Counted from the first letter of the stretch, positions 8,950 through 18,651 are shown. The stretch is DNA of 30,181 nt from CAJBLF01 sp964494005 (GCA_964494005.1 CAZBQE010000005.1:1-30181), one strand, 5' to 3'. The notes: generated from the sequence alone by a model not told the origin. Numbers and translations: made by a program.

Positions 8950-11610
8950 GTGAATTTAAGTGAATCGACGAAAGTAATTCAATCCTTTATACAAACACAT
9001 CACGATATCGGAAAACTATCCGAAAAAGAAGTGTCAGAATTTTATCTAAAATTGATTGATTGTATAGTTGATCACAATCACCTATATTATATAGAAAATA
9101 ATCCACTAATTTCTGATAAAGAATACGATGAACTTTTTGAGTATCTCAAAAAAATAGAAGAACATTTTCCTCAGCTCATTACCTCAAATAGTCCCACACA
9201 ATCATTGATTGGTCAGGTTAGTGAATGATTTAAACAAGCAAAACATGAGATAAAATTGATGTCATTGGAAAATACCTACAATGCAAAAGACATTGAAGAA
9301 CGGGAAGAAAGAATAAAAAAAATACTTCTGAAAAACAATAATACAAAAGACACAGATAAAAATAATTTTATTCAAGGAATAGGTATTATTTTACAGAATA
9401 AAGAGGGAAAATATATTTTTCAAAAGAGAGATAAAAACACAAACATAAACCCATGAAAAATAGCATTATTTGGTTGAGGGATAGAATGAAATGAGACATA
9501 TGAAGATACAGTAATTAGAGAATTCAAAGAAGAATTAGAGTGAAAAATAGAGAAAAAAGATTTGGTAGAAATAGGAAATTTTGAAAGTCACATAAATAAA
9601 AACAAATATTTAAAGATATTTTATGCTTCAAATATAGATACACAAAAACTTATCATTCATGAATGAGAATCGATAGAAACAATGAGTTTGGAAGAAGCTG
9701 AAAATAAAAAAGATGTAACAGATTTTACAAAAGAAGTACTTAAATATTTTAAAAATACAAGAATAATTTCCTATCGTGTAGAACCTAAATTCGACGGCTT
9801 GAGTGTAGAACTTATCTATAAGAAATGAATATTTGTACAAGCGATAACCCGTGGAGATTGATCTGTCGGAGAAGATATAACAGAAAACGTTAGAACGATA
9901 AAAAATGTGCCAAAAAAATTACAATCACTAATAGATATCCATGTAAGATGAGAAATTTTGATGCCAAAATCTATCTGGAAAGAACTCAACAAAGAAAGAG
10001 AGGAAGAATGAGAAACACCTTTCGCAAATACAAGAAATGCTGCTGCTGGAAGTATAAAATTATTAGACCCAAAAGAAGTAGCGAAAAGAGGACTCCTTTG
10101 TTATGTATATGATATATTAATAGCTTGAAGCTTGAAGCTTGAAGCTTGAAGTCTTAGTAAATTAGGTTTCGATGTATTTCCACGAGAAAAAACAGGTCTC
10201 CATATAGGAGAAATTATTACATTATGTGAGGATACAGAAACTAAAAAATATTTAGAGCAACAAGATATAGAATTCGATGGACTCGTGATTAAAGTGGAAG
10301 ATGAGAAACAACGTAAAATCATCTGATCAACTGATCATCATCCAAGACGAGCAGTAGCCTACAAGTTTCCTGCACAACTCGCAGCTACACAGATTCTTTC
10401 TGTAGATTTTCAAGTAGGAAGGACGGGGATTATTACGCCAGTCGCAAATCTCGAACCCGTACAATTAAGTGGAGCAAAACTCCAAAGAGTTAGTCTCCAT
10501 AATTTTGATTTTATCAAAGAAAAAGATATTCATATCCATGATCGAATTCGGTTACAAAGAAGTGGCGAAGTAATTCCCTATATCGTAAGCGTAATTACTG
10601 ATCGTAGAGAAAAAATTGACGTGTCCTCGAAGGAGGGAAATTGAAAACAAAATAAAATGAAGTCCGGCAAGGCAGGATTGAAAATTGAAAATTATATAAA
10701 TCCACCCAAAACATGTCCTTCATGTAACGAATCAATTACACAAAAAGATATGCATTATTACTGTACCAATCCTCATTGTCCAGAAAAAGTAAAACAGCAA
10801 ATTCAACATTTCGTTAGCAAAAATTGTATGGATATCCAAGGTATCGGAGAAAGTATTATTGATCTTTTGGTTGAACATACCATTATAAAAAATATAGCTG
10901 ATATCTACAAACTTACTGATGTGAATATTCAGATACAATTAACAAAATTCCCAGGAATAGGAGACAAAAAAGTTGCAGAAATAGTAAAAGGAATAGAGGA
11001 GTCGAAACATAAAGCATTACGAAGATTATTGAATGGACTAGGTATTCCGCATGTTGGGAAAAAGATGGCACAAGACATTGCTTCGCAAATGCAAAATGCA
11101 CTTGTCCTCGAATGAGGGGAATGCAGAATACAGGAAGATAATCCTATATCTTGTATATTGAATCTTATGTCTAATGTTGAACGATTGAGGAATATTTACG
11201 GTATCGGAGAAAAAACAGTGCAAAGTATTACGAAATTTTTTAGTGACAAATATAATTTAAAATTACTTGATGAACTTGAAACCTATGGAGTAAATATGGA
11301 TCCTAAAAAATATTCTGATTTTATAAAAACAAAAAAAGTGAAAGGAAGCTTTTCTATTACCTGATCATTCGATATTCCAAGAGAAAAGATCGCTGATTAT
11401 TTTCAACAGCAGGGCTACCTTTTCCACGAATCCCCAAAAAAAGATACGGATTTTATGCTTATCGGAGAAAAAGCGGGTAGCAAAAAAAACAAAGCAGAGA
11501 AGTTGGAAATACAGATATATGAATGACGAGAAAATATTATAAAAAAATTTCCTTTTCTGAAAAATAATACAAAAGAATCAAACAAACCGAAATCACAAAG
11601 TCTATTTTAA
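8950..11610 (+). CDS. ligA: NAD+-dependent DNA ligase with an inserted NUDIX domain
   Basis: This 886-residue protein seals DNA nicks using NAD+. The N-terminal Ia domain (HNHLYYIENNPLISDKEYD) and MSLENTYN are normal. Then comes a foreign block of about 130 residues (roughly 137-270) with a NUDIX box (GGIEGNE followed by REFKEEL), before the adenylation motif EPKFDG (Lys280) resumes. After it: TRGDGSVGED, NTRNAAAGS, EFDGLVIKVE, the OB fold, a four-cysteine zinc finger (CPSC, CTNPHC), HhH repeats and a C-terminal BRCT domain (about residues 795-870). A usual LigA has about 670 residues; the NUDIX block and three smaller low-complexity insertions explain the excess. UGA encodes glycines both in the ligase and in the NUDIX block. 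Start GTG 8950, since the ligase similarity begins right there. Confidence 0.95.
9358..9759 (+). other. NUDIX domain embedded in ligA
   Basis: Within LigA residues about 137-270, the order GIGIILQNKEGKYIFQKRD, then ALFGGGIEGNETYED, then VIREFKEELEG is the NUDIX fold signature (G-x5-E-x7-REU-x-EE), with the last glycine displaced by one residue. Such domains hydrolyse nucleoside diphosphates linked to another moiety (for example oxidised dNTPs, ADP-ribose, NAD+). Five glycines of the block are UGA codons, so it is either old in this lineage or came from a relative with the same code. Activity is inferred from the retained REFKEE residues only. Confidence 0.88.
10122..10151 (+). repeat. 7-bp tandem repeat (agcttga x4) inside ligA
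   Basis: Four copies of agcttga followed by ag lie in the coding sequence between DILI and KLGFDVFP of the ligase. The unit is 7 bp, so each copy is read in a different frame, giving AGSLKLEAGSL; one phase yields UGA, read as Gly. The insert replaces a linker of similar length in ordinary LigA proteins. The same word family (gcttaaagtttaaagc) is found in intergenic gaps of this window. Confidence 0.85.
10622..10642 (+). repeat. Hairpin repeat (cctcgaaggagg family), copy in ligA
   Basis: A 21-base string with core cctcgaaggaggg is identical to 23477-23497 in miaB. It can fold as cctc-gaag-gagg. It is read in frame as part of a low-complexity linker just before the zinc finger of LigA. Confidence 0.85.
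11103..11120 (+). repeat. Hairpin repeat (cctcgaatgagg variant), second copy in ligA
   Basis: The string tgtcctcgaatgagggg differs from the 10622 copy by a loop change and one shifted base, and keeps the cctc/gagg stem. It starts an extra stretch (about 11103-11155) between two HhH segments of LigA, read in frame with UGA as Gly. Confidence 0.75.
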
Positions 11611-11623
11611 ACTATCCTATATA

Positions 11624-11764
11624 CTATTCATCATTTTCTCGTTTATACGGATTGATTTCTATATATTCCTGTATTCTTTGTAGATCGGATTTGTTACGTA
11701 TAATATGACCATAGAGTAATCTTTGTCGTTTGAAATCTATACGTCAGGGACGCTCACGAGCACC
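11624..11764 (-). pseudogene. C-terminal remnant of a REP-associated tyrosine (Y1) transposase
   Basis: A 46-residue open stretch reads PGRIDFKRQRLLYGHIIRN, continues SDLQRIQEYIEINPYKREND and stops at TAG. The run YxHIIRNxxDLxRIxEYIxxNP is the characteristic C-terminal end of TnpREP/RAYT-type transposases of the IS200/IS605 Y1 superfamily. The HUH motif and catalytic tyrosine region are missing and a stop codon lies directly upstream, so this is a dead fragment. It begins at the stop codon of pth and overlaps a GTAG-type palindrome. I base the call on the motif only. Confidence 0.65.
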
Positions 11765-11768
11765 CTAC
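11746..11768 (-). repeat. REP-like palindrome with GTAG foot
   Basis: On the minus strand the sequence is GTAG followed by an imperfect palindrome in which aggg pairs with ccct and gctc with gagc. A GTAG tetranucleotide beside an imperfect palindrome is the known layout of bacterial REP elements mobilised by Y1 transposases, and a transposase remnant lies right next to it. Confidence 0.55.
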
Positions 11769-11772
11769 GAAT

Positions 11773-12306
11773 TTATCATCCAATAAACTCCATAATATAT
11801 TTTTCTACTTCATCTATTTTACTTTCGATTGTTTTTTTTTCTTCTTTGCGAAATGAGCTCAATACATAATCACTTACTTCAGCTTGATTTATTGGTCTAT
11901 CCACCCCTATTCTCAATTTCCAGAATTCATTGGTTCCCAATTTCGCTATAATATCTTTGAGACCGTTATGACCAGCACTGCTTCCTCATAATTTCAACTG
12001 AATTTTCCCGATGGGCAGATCGATATCATCATGAATCACCAAAATATTTTTTGGATCTATTTTATAAAAATTTGCTATTGTACTGACTGCTCCTCAAGAA
12101 CGATTCATAAATTCCATAGGTTTCAAAAAAACTATTTTCTGATCTCAAATATTCGCTGTACATACTTCTCATTTTCGTGCATTCTTATATTCCCACGTCC
12201 CTAATTTTTCTCGATTAATAAAATTATCTATCGCTACAAATCCGATATTATGTCTTGTTTTTTCATACTGTTGTCCTGGATTACCTAACCCTACTATTAA
12301 CTTCAT
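11773..12306 (-). CDS. pth: Peptidyl-tRNA hydrolase
   Basis: This 177-residue cytoplasmic esterase frees tRNA from prematurely released peptidyl-tRNA. It starts MKLIVGLGNPGQQYEKTRHN, with the conserved Asn9 and catalytic His19 in TRHNIG, followed by FLKPMEFMNRSGG, IHDDIDLPIGK and GSSAGHNGLK; all are Pth signature regions. Length is close to the family norm (about 185-195). Several conserved glycines are UGA, so under the standard code the gene would appear as short fragments. ATG start at 12306, TAA stop at 11773. It lies downstream of infB on the same strand with a 95-bp repeat-filled gap, so the two may share a transcript. Confidence 0.95.
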
Positions 12307-12307
12307 A

Positions 12308-12401
12308 ATATATTTGCTTAAAGTGTAAAGCTATAAGTTCAAAGTCGTAATATAGCTTATAAGCAGCTTTATGCTTCAAACTTTATGCTTTATGCTCGAC
12401 A
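12308..12401. repeat. Self-complementary intergenic repeat between infB and pth
   Basis: The gap is made of variants of gcttaaagtgtaaagc and agctttatgcttcaaactttatgc that can pair with one another, for example tatagcttataagc with its neighbours. It belongs to the same word family as 7196-7302, 15004-15040 and 16917-16950. No gene is visible. Confidence 0.55.
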
Positions 12402-14816
12402 TTAGTCGATAATATCTTGCATTTCAAAGAACTCAATAATATCTCCAATCTCTATTTTTTTACCAGTAGTAACTTTGAGTCCACATTCTTCGCCCTCTCC
12501 TATTTCTTTGACTTCATCTTTGTTTTTGTGTAAAGAAACTATAGTACCATTACAGAGAATATCTTCTCATCTCATGACCGTGAATTTTGGTTTACCATGC
12601 AGTTTACCGTAAATGACTTTTCCTCCAACAGTCATATCTTTGTTTTTGGTAAAGAAAACCCCCAAGACTTCAAGTTTGGCGAACATTACTTCATGTTGTT
12701 CTATTTCGATCATTCACGTAAGAATCTTATCGAGATATTCTGTAAGTTCATAAATGATATCAAAATTTTTGACTTCTATCTTGAGACTATCAGCTTTTTT
12801 TTTGAGAATGGCGTTGATAGAAATATTGAATCCGAGTAATAATGCTCCTGAAGCTTGTGCCAAAGAAAGATCAGAATCAGAAAAATGTCCCACATTTGCT
12901 TGGATGATTTTGATAGTAACATTTTTTGGTAATTGAATACCATTCACAGCTTGTTTCAAGGCTTCTAAACTACTTGAGCCATCTGATTTCAAAATAAGCT
13001 TCAATTCAGCTCATGGAGCTCCTGATTGTAATTGAGAAATAAATTGATGGACAGCAGATTCTCCAGAATTCTTTTTGACTTGTTCTTGGATGAGTCCTAT
13101 TTTTTCATGGGCTTCTTTTTCATTTTTGACTACTTCTACGATACGTCCTGGTTCAGGAAGTTCGTTGATTCCCAATACCTGTACAGGTTCTCCACCAGTT
13201 ACTGAAGTAACATTCTTGCCTTTTCGATCTTGCATTCTTCTGATTTTTCCTGTGGTATTGTAGGCAACAATAATATCTCCGACCTTTAATGTTCCTGTCA
13301 TTACAATAATCGTAGAGATAACTCCTTGTTTGGGATCCATATGTGCATCCACAACAACACCGACAGCAGATCTATTTGGATTATATTTGAGATCAAGCAT
13401 TTCCGCTTGCAACAAAACCGCTTCCAAAAGTTCAGGAATACCTTGTCCTGTCTTAGAAGAAATACCAATCATAGGCGTTTCTCCTCATCGATCTTCTGGA
13501 GTAAGTCCTGCAGCAGCGAGATCTTGTTTGATCTGATCAAGATTTTTTCCTGGTTTGTCTATTTTGGTGATAGCGACAATAATAGGTACACCAGAATCTT
13601 TTGCATGATTGATAGATTCAATTGTCTGTGGCATCACACTATCATCAGCTGCGACTACGATAATGGCGATATTGGTCAATTTCGCTCATCTTGCTCTCAG
13701 ACTAGTAAATAATTCATGTCCTGGCGTATCGATGAAACAAATTTCTTTGCCTTCATAGTTGACAACAGATGCTCAGATAGACTGAGTAATTCCTCAGGCT
13801 TCACCTTCAGCGACTACGGTCTTTCTGAGATAATCAAGCAAGGAAGTTTTTCCATGATCTACATGTCCCATTACGGTAACAATAGGGGAGCGTGGTAATA
13901 GGTCATCTGATTCTTTATCCATATCGAGGATAGACTGCAGATCTCCACTCATAAATGTTTGTACATCAACTTTATTATCAGGTTTTTTGACAAGAATATT
14001 GAATTCTCCAGCAATCAATGCTGCAGTATCGAAATCGAGTGAAGCCGTGATACCCGTCATGATTTTATTTTCAATAAGTTTTTTCATAAGTTGCGGTAAT
14101 GGCACTCCCATCTTTTCAGAAAATTCTTTGACGGTGATTTTGTCTTCGATAAATATTTCTGATTTTTTGACAAGATTCGCTGACGTAGTAGCTATTTTTT
14201 CTACTTTTGGTCTTACTGGCATTGTAGGTTTTGGTGTAGGTTTTTGATGTAATTTTCCTTGGGAAAATTGTGGTGTATTGAACGCTCTATGTGGTTGATC
14301 TCCTCTTTGTGGTGGTCTTGTATTTTTTTGTTTAACTGGTCTGGTAGATCTACCTGTCGATCAAGCGGATCTTCTTTCTCTACCGACAAACGAAGTATCT
14401 TCTCTTCAAACAACCTTGGTATGTGTCATTTCCACCGTATCAAACGAAAAAGTGCGTCTAGGTTTTTCCAAAACGATACTTTCTTGTGCTTCTTCCTCTA
14501 TACGTTTTTTTTCTTCTTGTTTTTTGACGATAACTTCTTTTTTCTCGAATCCCAATCACGACAAAAAACCACCTCATCCAGCAAGTTCATCTGCTTTGAG
14601 AACAGAAGATTTCGAAAGATTTTTTCAGATGATATCTGATGATGGTTTATTTGTAGAAGAAGTCATTTTCGTATTCTTTTCAGAAACTGCTACCTCTTTT
14701 TTTACGGCATTGATTTTTGCTGGCGCTTTTTTGGTACTTACAGCTTTTTTGGCTGCAGATTTCGCAGCTTTTGAAGTCGTGGTTTTGACTGGTTTTTTGC
14801 TTAGTACTTTTGGCAT
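12402..14816 (-). CDS. infB: Translation initiation factor IF-2
   Basis: The 804-residue GTPase places initiator tRNA on the small ribosomal subunit. The first 200 residues are lysine- and alanine-rich low complexity, as is usual; an IF2_N-like segment lies near 225-270. The G domain has GHVDHGKT (317-324), DTPGHE (363-368) and, at the G4 position, TKID (417-420) where nearly all IF-2 proteins have NKID. Beta-barrel domains II and III and the C2 domain follow, ending at a TAA after FEMQDIID. UGA encodes several glycines, including the one before GITQSIGASV. Start ATG 14816. A candidate promoter lies about 150 bp upstream with a hairpin-rich leader. pth follows downstream. Confidence 0.95.
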
Positions 14817-14964
14817 AGAATAAGGAAATAACGTAAAATAAGACGCAGGAATCTCTTCTTCTGAGGTTTAACGTCGTTTTTATCTAGAGAGATAAAAGAA
14901 AATAGTAGTCCCATACAGCGTATGAACTATGTTTTTTCATCAAAACACGATGAAATGTGCGAAT

Positions 14965-14992
14965 ATAGTAGTAATATAGACCATAATATCAA
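14965..14992 (-). promoter_or_regulatory. Candidate infB promoter
   Basis: On the minus strand TTGATA (14987-14992), a 16-base spacer and TACTAT (14965-14970). Transcription would start near 14958, leaving a leader of about 140 nt that holds two perfect hairpins. Confidence 0.5.
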
Positions 14993-15093
14993 GACTAAAC
15001 ATCATTAGCTTAAAGTTTAAAGCCGTACTATAACTAATAAGTAACTTTCTGCTTGAGGCTTTCTACTTTCTCCTAAGTGAAGCGTCTAAAATT

Positions 15094-15177
15094 TTGTACA
15101 TAATCCTTCAAAAACACGTTTCAGTGATTTTGGTTAGAATTATGTATAAATCTCATTTCAGAGATTTGCTTTTTTTT
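15094..15177 (+). ncRNA. Candidate structured RNA ending in a terminator-like hairpin
   Basis: An 11-bp outer stem (ttgtacataat at 15094-15104 with attatgtataa at 15139-15149, one G-U) encloses an inner aaaacac / gtg-a-tttt hairpin. It is followed by aaatctc-atttca-gagattt and eight T (15148-15177), the form of an intrinsic terminator. No clear promoter is seen upstream, so it may be a small RNA, an upstream read-through stop, or chance AT-rich folding. The T run overlaps the -35 box of the next gene. Confidence 0.35.
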
Positions 15178-15194
15178 ACATTTCCGACTATAAT
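15166..15194 (+). promoter_or_regulatory. Promoter of the beta-roll surface protein gene
   Basis: TTGCTT (15166-15171), a 17-base spacer and a perfect TATAAT (15189-15194); the start codon is about 90 bp downstream. Confidence 0.55.
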
Positions 15195-15288
15195 TATTAC
15201 ACTACTATTACTACCATAGTCCATACAAAAACAAATACAATCACTTAGAACTTAATACGTAGAACTTAGCATTTTAGTCTTTAAGTCC

Positions 15289-16878
15289 ATGAGTATGTTC
15301 AGTACCCACAACCTCAATAGCAACCAACTCTCCATCAGAAATCTGATTCTGCTCTTTTTGACGATTGTTATGGGATTCGCATCGGTGATTACTTTGGCGC
15401 AAATATCCATCCCGACATCGATACAAAATGCTCGACAAACTATAGCAAAAATAAGTATCACGGAAGATGGAACAGATACCTCCATTTTGGAAGTAGAAAT
15501 ATCTTCATGAGGGATTTTTATCAATGAAGATATACTTGATCAAGAAACAAACTTCTCGTGAAAAGTCCTCGGAATCGATGACGCAGGAAATGTGATATAT
15601 GTGCTCAGCGAAAGTCTTGTAGTCTCATGAGTAAGTGCTGGAGGTGGAGGAAGTGGATATTGGACAGGAAACGGATCACATATTTACAATACAAATGCGG
15701 GAAATGTAGGAATCTGAACTTCTACCATGAATGGAAAACTCCATGTAAAAGGTTCAGGTGAAACCGACATATATATCGAAGAAACAAATACAGGAAACGC
15801 AGCAAATCTTAACTTAAAAAACATTGTAAGAACTCGAGCACTTGGATGAGATAGTTCTCCAGATGTATTTTATGTAGGTATTGCAGGTGGATCAAGATAT
15901 TTAGTAATTAAACCTACAGGAGAAGTTGGTATAGGAACAGATAATCCAGACGCAAATCTTCAAGTAATAGGGAATTTTATAGGAGGAGAAACGGGAAACA
16001 CTATTTTAGGAGTAAATTCTTCAATTTGATGATGAGGAAATTGACCTTATCCAAATAATATAATATGAGATTACTGATTTATTTGATGATGAACATATCA
16101 AAATATTTCATGATGATATGGAACAATCGCAGGTTGAGCAACCAATACAATAGTATGAAATAAATCTTCAATTGGATGATGATCTAGTAATACAATAACA
16201 GGATTACGAAACACTATTGCTGGTGGAGATCAAAATAAAATAGATTCAGTAAGTAGTATTATTGGATGATGATATGATAACATCATAAATAGTGTTTCAT
16301 GATTAAGAAACTTTATCGGATGAGGAGGTAGTAATACCATCTCATGAACAGCAAATTATAATATAATTGGATGAGGACAAAATAATGAGATAACCTCATC
16401 ATCCAACGCCTTTATCGGTGGGGGATGATCAAATAAAATCAATTCATCAGCAAGATCAGTTATTGTTGGATGATATGGAAATACTATAGATTCAACATCT
16501 CACCATTCAGTCATTCCAGGGGGAGAACAAAATTATATAGAATGATCATTACATAGTTTTGCTGCAGGAATACACACAAAAATCATCAATCATCCAAATA
16601 CCTTTGCACGAAATTCAGATATATCTACTGGTTTTTATGCAGAGAGAAAAGGAAGCTTCCTTATTAATGTTCCATTTTCAAATGATGGAAGTGCTCAAGG
16701 GGGAGTTGGTATCAATGTTAATAATCCAGCAACAGCTTTGGATGTAGATTGATTGATAAGAACAAGAGCAATAACAACTACTGTTGCATGTGATAGTACA
16801 ATAGCGTGAGCAATACAGTTTTCTTGAACTAATTTTTATGGCTGTGATGGTAACACTCGAAAACAATTAGATAACTAA
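15289..16878 (+). CDS. Secreted surface protein with glycine-rich beta-roll repeats
   Basis: A 529-residue protein exported through an N-terminal hydrophobic signal (about residues 19-38). After a Ser/Gly linker (SAGGGGSGYWTG) come two GIGT-type motifs (VGIGTSTMNGKLHVKG, VGIGTDNPDANLQV), typical of phage tail-fibre and adhesin stalk proteins. Residues about 245-430 hold some ten repeats of 15-22 residues built on xxIGGGxxNxI, like the head repeats of YadA/Hep_Hag trimeric adhesins. A third VGINVNNPATALDVDG motif precedes the C-terminus, which has a cysteine pair. There are 32 in-frame UGA codons, most within the IGGG repeats, often two or three in a row; under the standard code nothing would be seen here. 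Function as an adhesin is inference. Confidence 0.85.
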
Positions 16879-17108
16879 TTTTTCGCTTCAAAAACCTACA
16901 ATAACCAACAAACAATACTTTAAGCTTTAAACTTTTCAACTTTCCGCTTAACATATTTTTCGTCCATCATTAGGTAATTTTAGTCTATCATTCATCGCAA
17001 ACGCAATGAGTATTTATCAATCGTTTATCTATTGTTTTTTTTTACCAAATCGCTATATATATTTCAGTGAAATAAACAAAAAAATATAAACAAAAAACAA
17101 TAAAAATT
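16879..17108. promoter_or_regulatory. Intergenic region with promoter for the T9SS-tail gene
   Basis: At 16917-16932 lies a ctttaagctttaaac repeat. A candidate promoter is TTGTTT (17032-17037), 16 bases, TATATA (17054-17059). The 40 bases before the ATG are almost pure A/T and A-rich with no Shine-Dalgarno site. Confidence 0.5.
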
Positions 17109-18647
17109 ATGAAAACAAAACTCTTTTTTTTGATGATGATCTTTAGCATTATAAGCTGGAATAGTTCAGCATCGGTAGTCCATGTATATTTAAATAATAC
17201 AAATTTTACACCAGAATGGCATTATTTTTGTAGTGTAGATACAATAATACTACACAAACCAACAAATGCTATGACAAATATAGAATGGACAACACCAGAC
17301 TTTAATATGATTTACGGAGAAGACTCCGTTATCGTAATATCTTCAAATACAGGATCTTGGTCTTTTTTTTCGAGTGAGATATCTAAGTATGTACATGTAT
17401 ATATCATTTCATCTCCACCAATCGAACCTGCTTGTATGCTAACTGACACTTCTTTCTGTACCGCAACCTTCTCACTTCCTCTGGATGCTGAGAATCATCT
17501 ACCTGGTGGCTACGCCTCGACTTACTTATGGTCAACTGGCGCTACTACAAGGACGATTACTGCTACTACTCCTGGGACTTACTCAGTTACCGTAACTAAC
17601 GCTTGTGGATCTGACGTGTATAGCAAAACCATTACACAATCTAATCCTAATGCTCCACAACTTGGAGCTGATCAAGCTTTTTGCTGGGGATCGAGTACAG
17701 TTCTGGATCCATTAAGCACTAATGTTGCTTCTTGGTTATGGTCAACAGGTGAAATTACATCAACTATTACTGTGGATACTACCGGTAGTTACTGGGTATA
17801 TCTTGTGGATAATAATGGTTGTAGTGGGCGTGATACAGTAGAAATTACAGCATTGACGCCTATTGGTGAAGAAATCTGCTATGTGGAGTTTGATACCGTT
17901 ACTTGGAAAAACTCTATTAACTGGACTGATAACTTGCCCGGCAATGCTGATTCTGTAAAGATTTACAAGGAAACTTCCTTAGACGTCTGGACGATCATCG
18001 GCACAGTAGGTACAACAACAACCAATTTCTTGGATATAACTTCTGCGCCACAAGCACAAAGTTATAGTTATAGATTGGCAGTTGTTGATACTTGTGGAAA
18101 CGAATCGGTAATGTCTGCACATCATACCACGATAACTTTGTTATCTACCTATGATTCAGGGACAAATACCTATGGATTCACCTGGTCTCCTTATTATGGA
18201 CTAACGGTTGCTGATTATTACCTCTTTGGTATCGATGCAAGTAACAACGTTACTCAAATCGCTACCGTACCTGGAAATGTGTTTATGTACAATTACGTTA
18301 ATCCAAATCTTGCATATATCAAATATTTTGTAGGATTTGAAACTCCCACATGTGGAGCAAAAAGTAATGTAATTGTAAAATCCAACTGGGTACAGAGTGT
18401 AACAACTCAGATTGAAAAACAGGTAACTATACCGTTTTCAATCTATCCAAATCCAGCTTCTAACGAACTAAACATCGACATTGGTCATGAAGATTTCCAG
18501 ATAGAAGTGAGCACTATGCTCGGTCAGGTAGTCCTGACTGAATACAATGTGAAAACATTGAATGTGAGTCCACTTCCTCAAGGAATCTATATCATCAGTG
18601 TTTCCGCTGACGGTATAGTGACCAAAAAGAAATTTGTAAAGAACTAA
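17109..18647 (+). CDS. Secreted protein with Ig/FN3-like domains and a T9SS C-terminal sorting domain
   Basis: A 512-residue protein with a signal peptide (residues 1-22), two Ig/PKD-like segments sharing the pattern LWSTGxxTxTITxxTxGxYxV (near 140-165 and 210-235), an FN3-like region (about 275-345), and a C-terminal tail FSIYPNPASNELNIDI...LPQGIYIISV...KKKFVK. That tail matches the Por secretion system sorting domain (TIGR04183 type) by which Bacteroidetes export proteins through the type IX system. The gene has no UGA codon in 512, is richer in G and C than its neighbours, uses GGT/GGC/GGG more, and ends in consecutive TAA TGA TAG. All this points to acquisition from a Bacteroidetes that uses the standard code. 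Whether this cell has any T9SS is unknown. Confidence 0.85.
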   Translation: MKTKLFFLMMIFSIISWNSSASVVHVYLNNTNFTPEWHYFCSVDTIILHKPTNAMTNIEWTTPDFNMIYGEDSVIVISSNTGSWSFFSSEISKYVHVYIISSPPIEPACMLTDTSFCTATFSLPLDAENHLPGGYASTYLWSTGATTRTITATTPGTYSVTVTNACGSDVYSKTITQSNPNAPQLGADQAFCWGSSTVLDPLSTNVASWLWSTGEITSTITVDTTGSYWVYLVDNNGCSGRDTVEITALTPIGEEICYVEFDTVTWKNSINWTDNLPGNADSVKIYKETSLDVWTIIGTVGTTTTNFLDITSAPQAQSYSYRLAVVDTCGNESVMSAHHTTITLLSTYDSGTNTYGFTWSPYYGLTVADYYLFGIDASNNVTQIATVPGNVFMYNYVNPNLAYIKYFVGFETPTCGAKSNVIVKSNWVQSVTTQIEKQVTIPFSIYPNPASNELNIDIGHEDFQIEVSTMLGQVVLTEYNVKTLNVSPLPQGIYIISVSADGIVTKKKFVKN

Positions 18648-18651
18648 TGAT

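Larger units (their letters stand above)
14817..15288. other. 472-bp intergenic region between infB and the surface-protein gene
   Basis: No gene is visible. It holds, from left to right: the infB leader with two perfect 7-bp hairpins (ttttatc/gataaaa near 14877-14896 and tttcatc/gatgaaa near 14936-14956), the infB promoter (14965-14992, minus), a gcttaaagtttaaagc repeat (15009-15024), a nested hairpin (15094-15149), a terminator-like hairpin with T run (15148-15177), the promoter of the gene at 15289 (15166-15194), and a tagaactta repeat plus a ttttagtctttaagtcc leader. Confidence 0.6.

Noticed and set aside
10122..10151. CRISPR-like or regulatory array at the agcttga repeat
   Set aside because: The unit is only 7 bp without spacers and lies in an intact ligase frame.
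14213..14413. A minus-strand frame of 66 residues within infB
   Set aside because: It is in another frame than the IF-2 chain, and the IF-2 frame is continuous across this stretch.
17109..18647. Assembly chimera with Bacteroidetes DNA
   Set aside because: Not excluded, but the upstream gap carries the same ctttaagctttaaa repeat family and promoter form as the rest of the window, so transfer is preferred until reads say otherwise.
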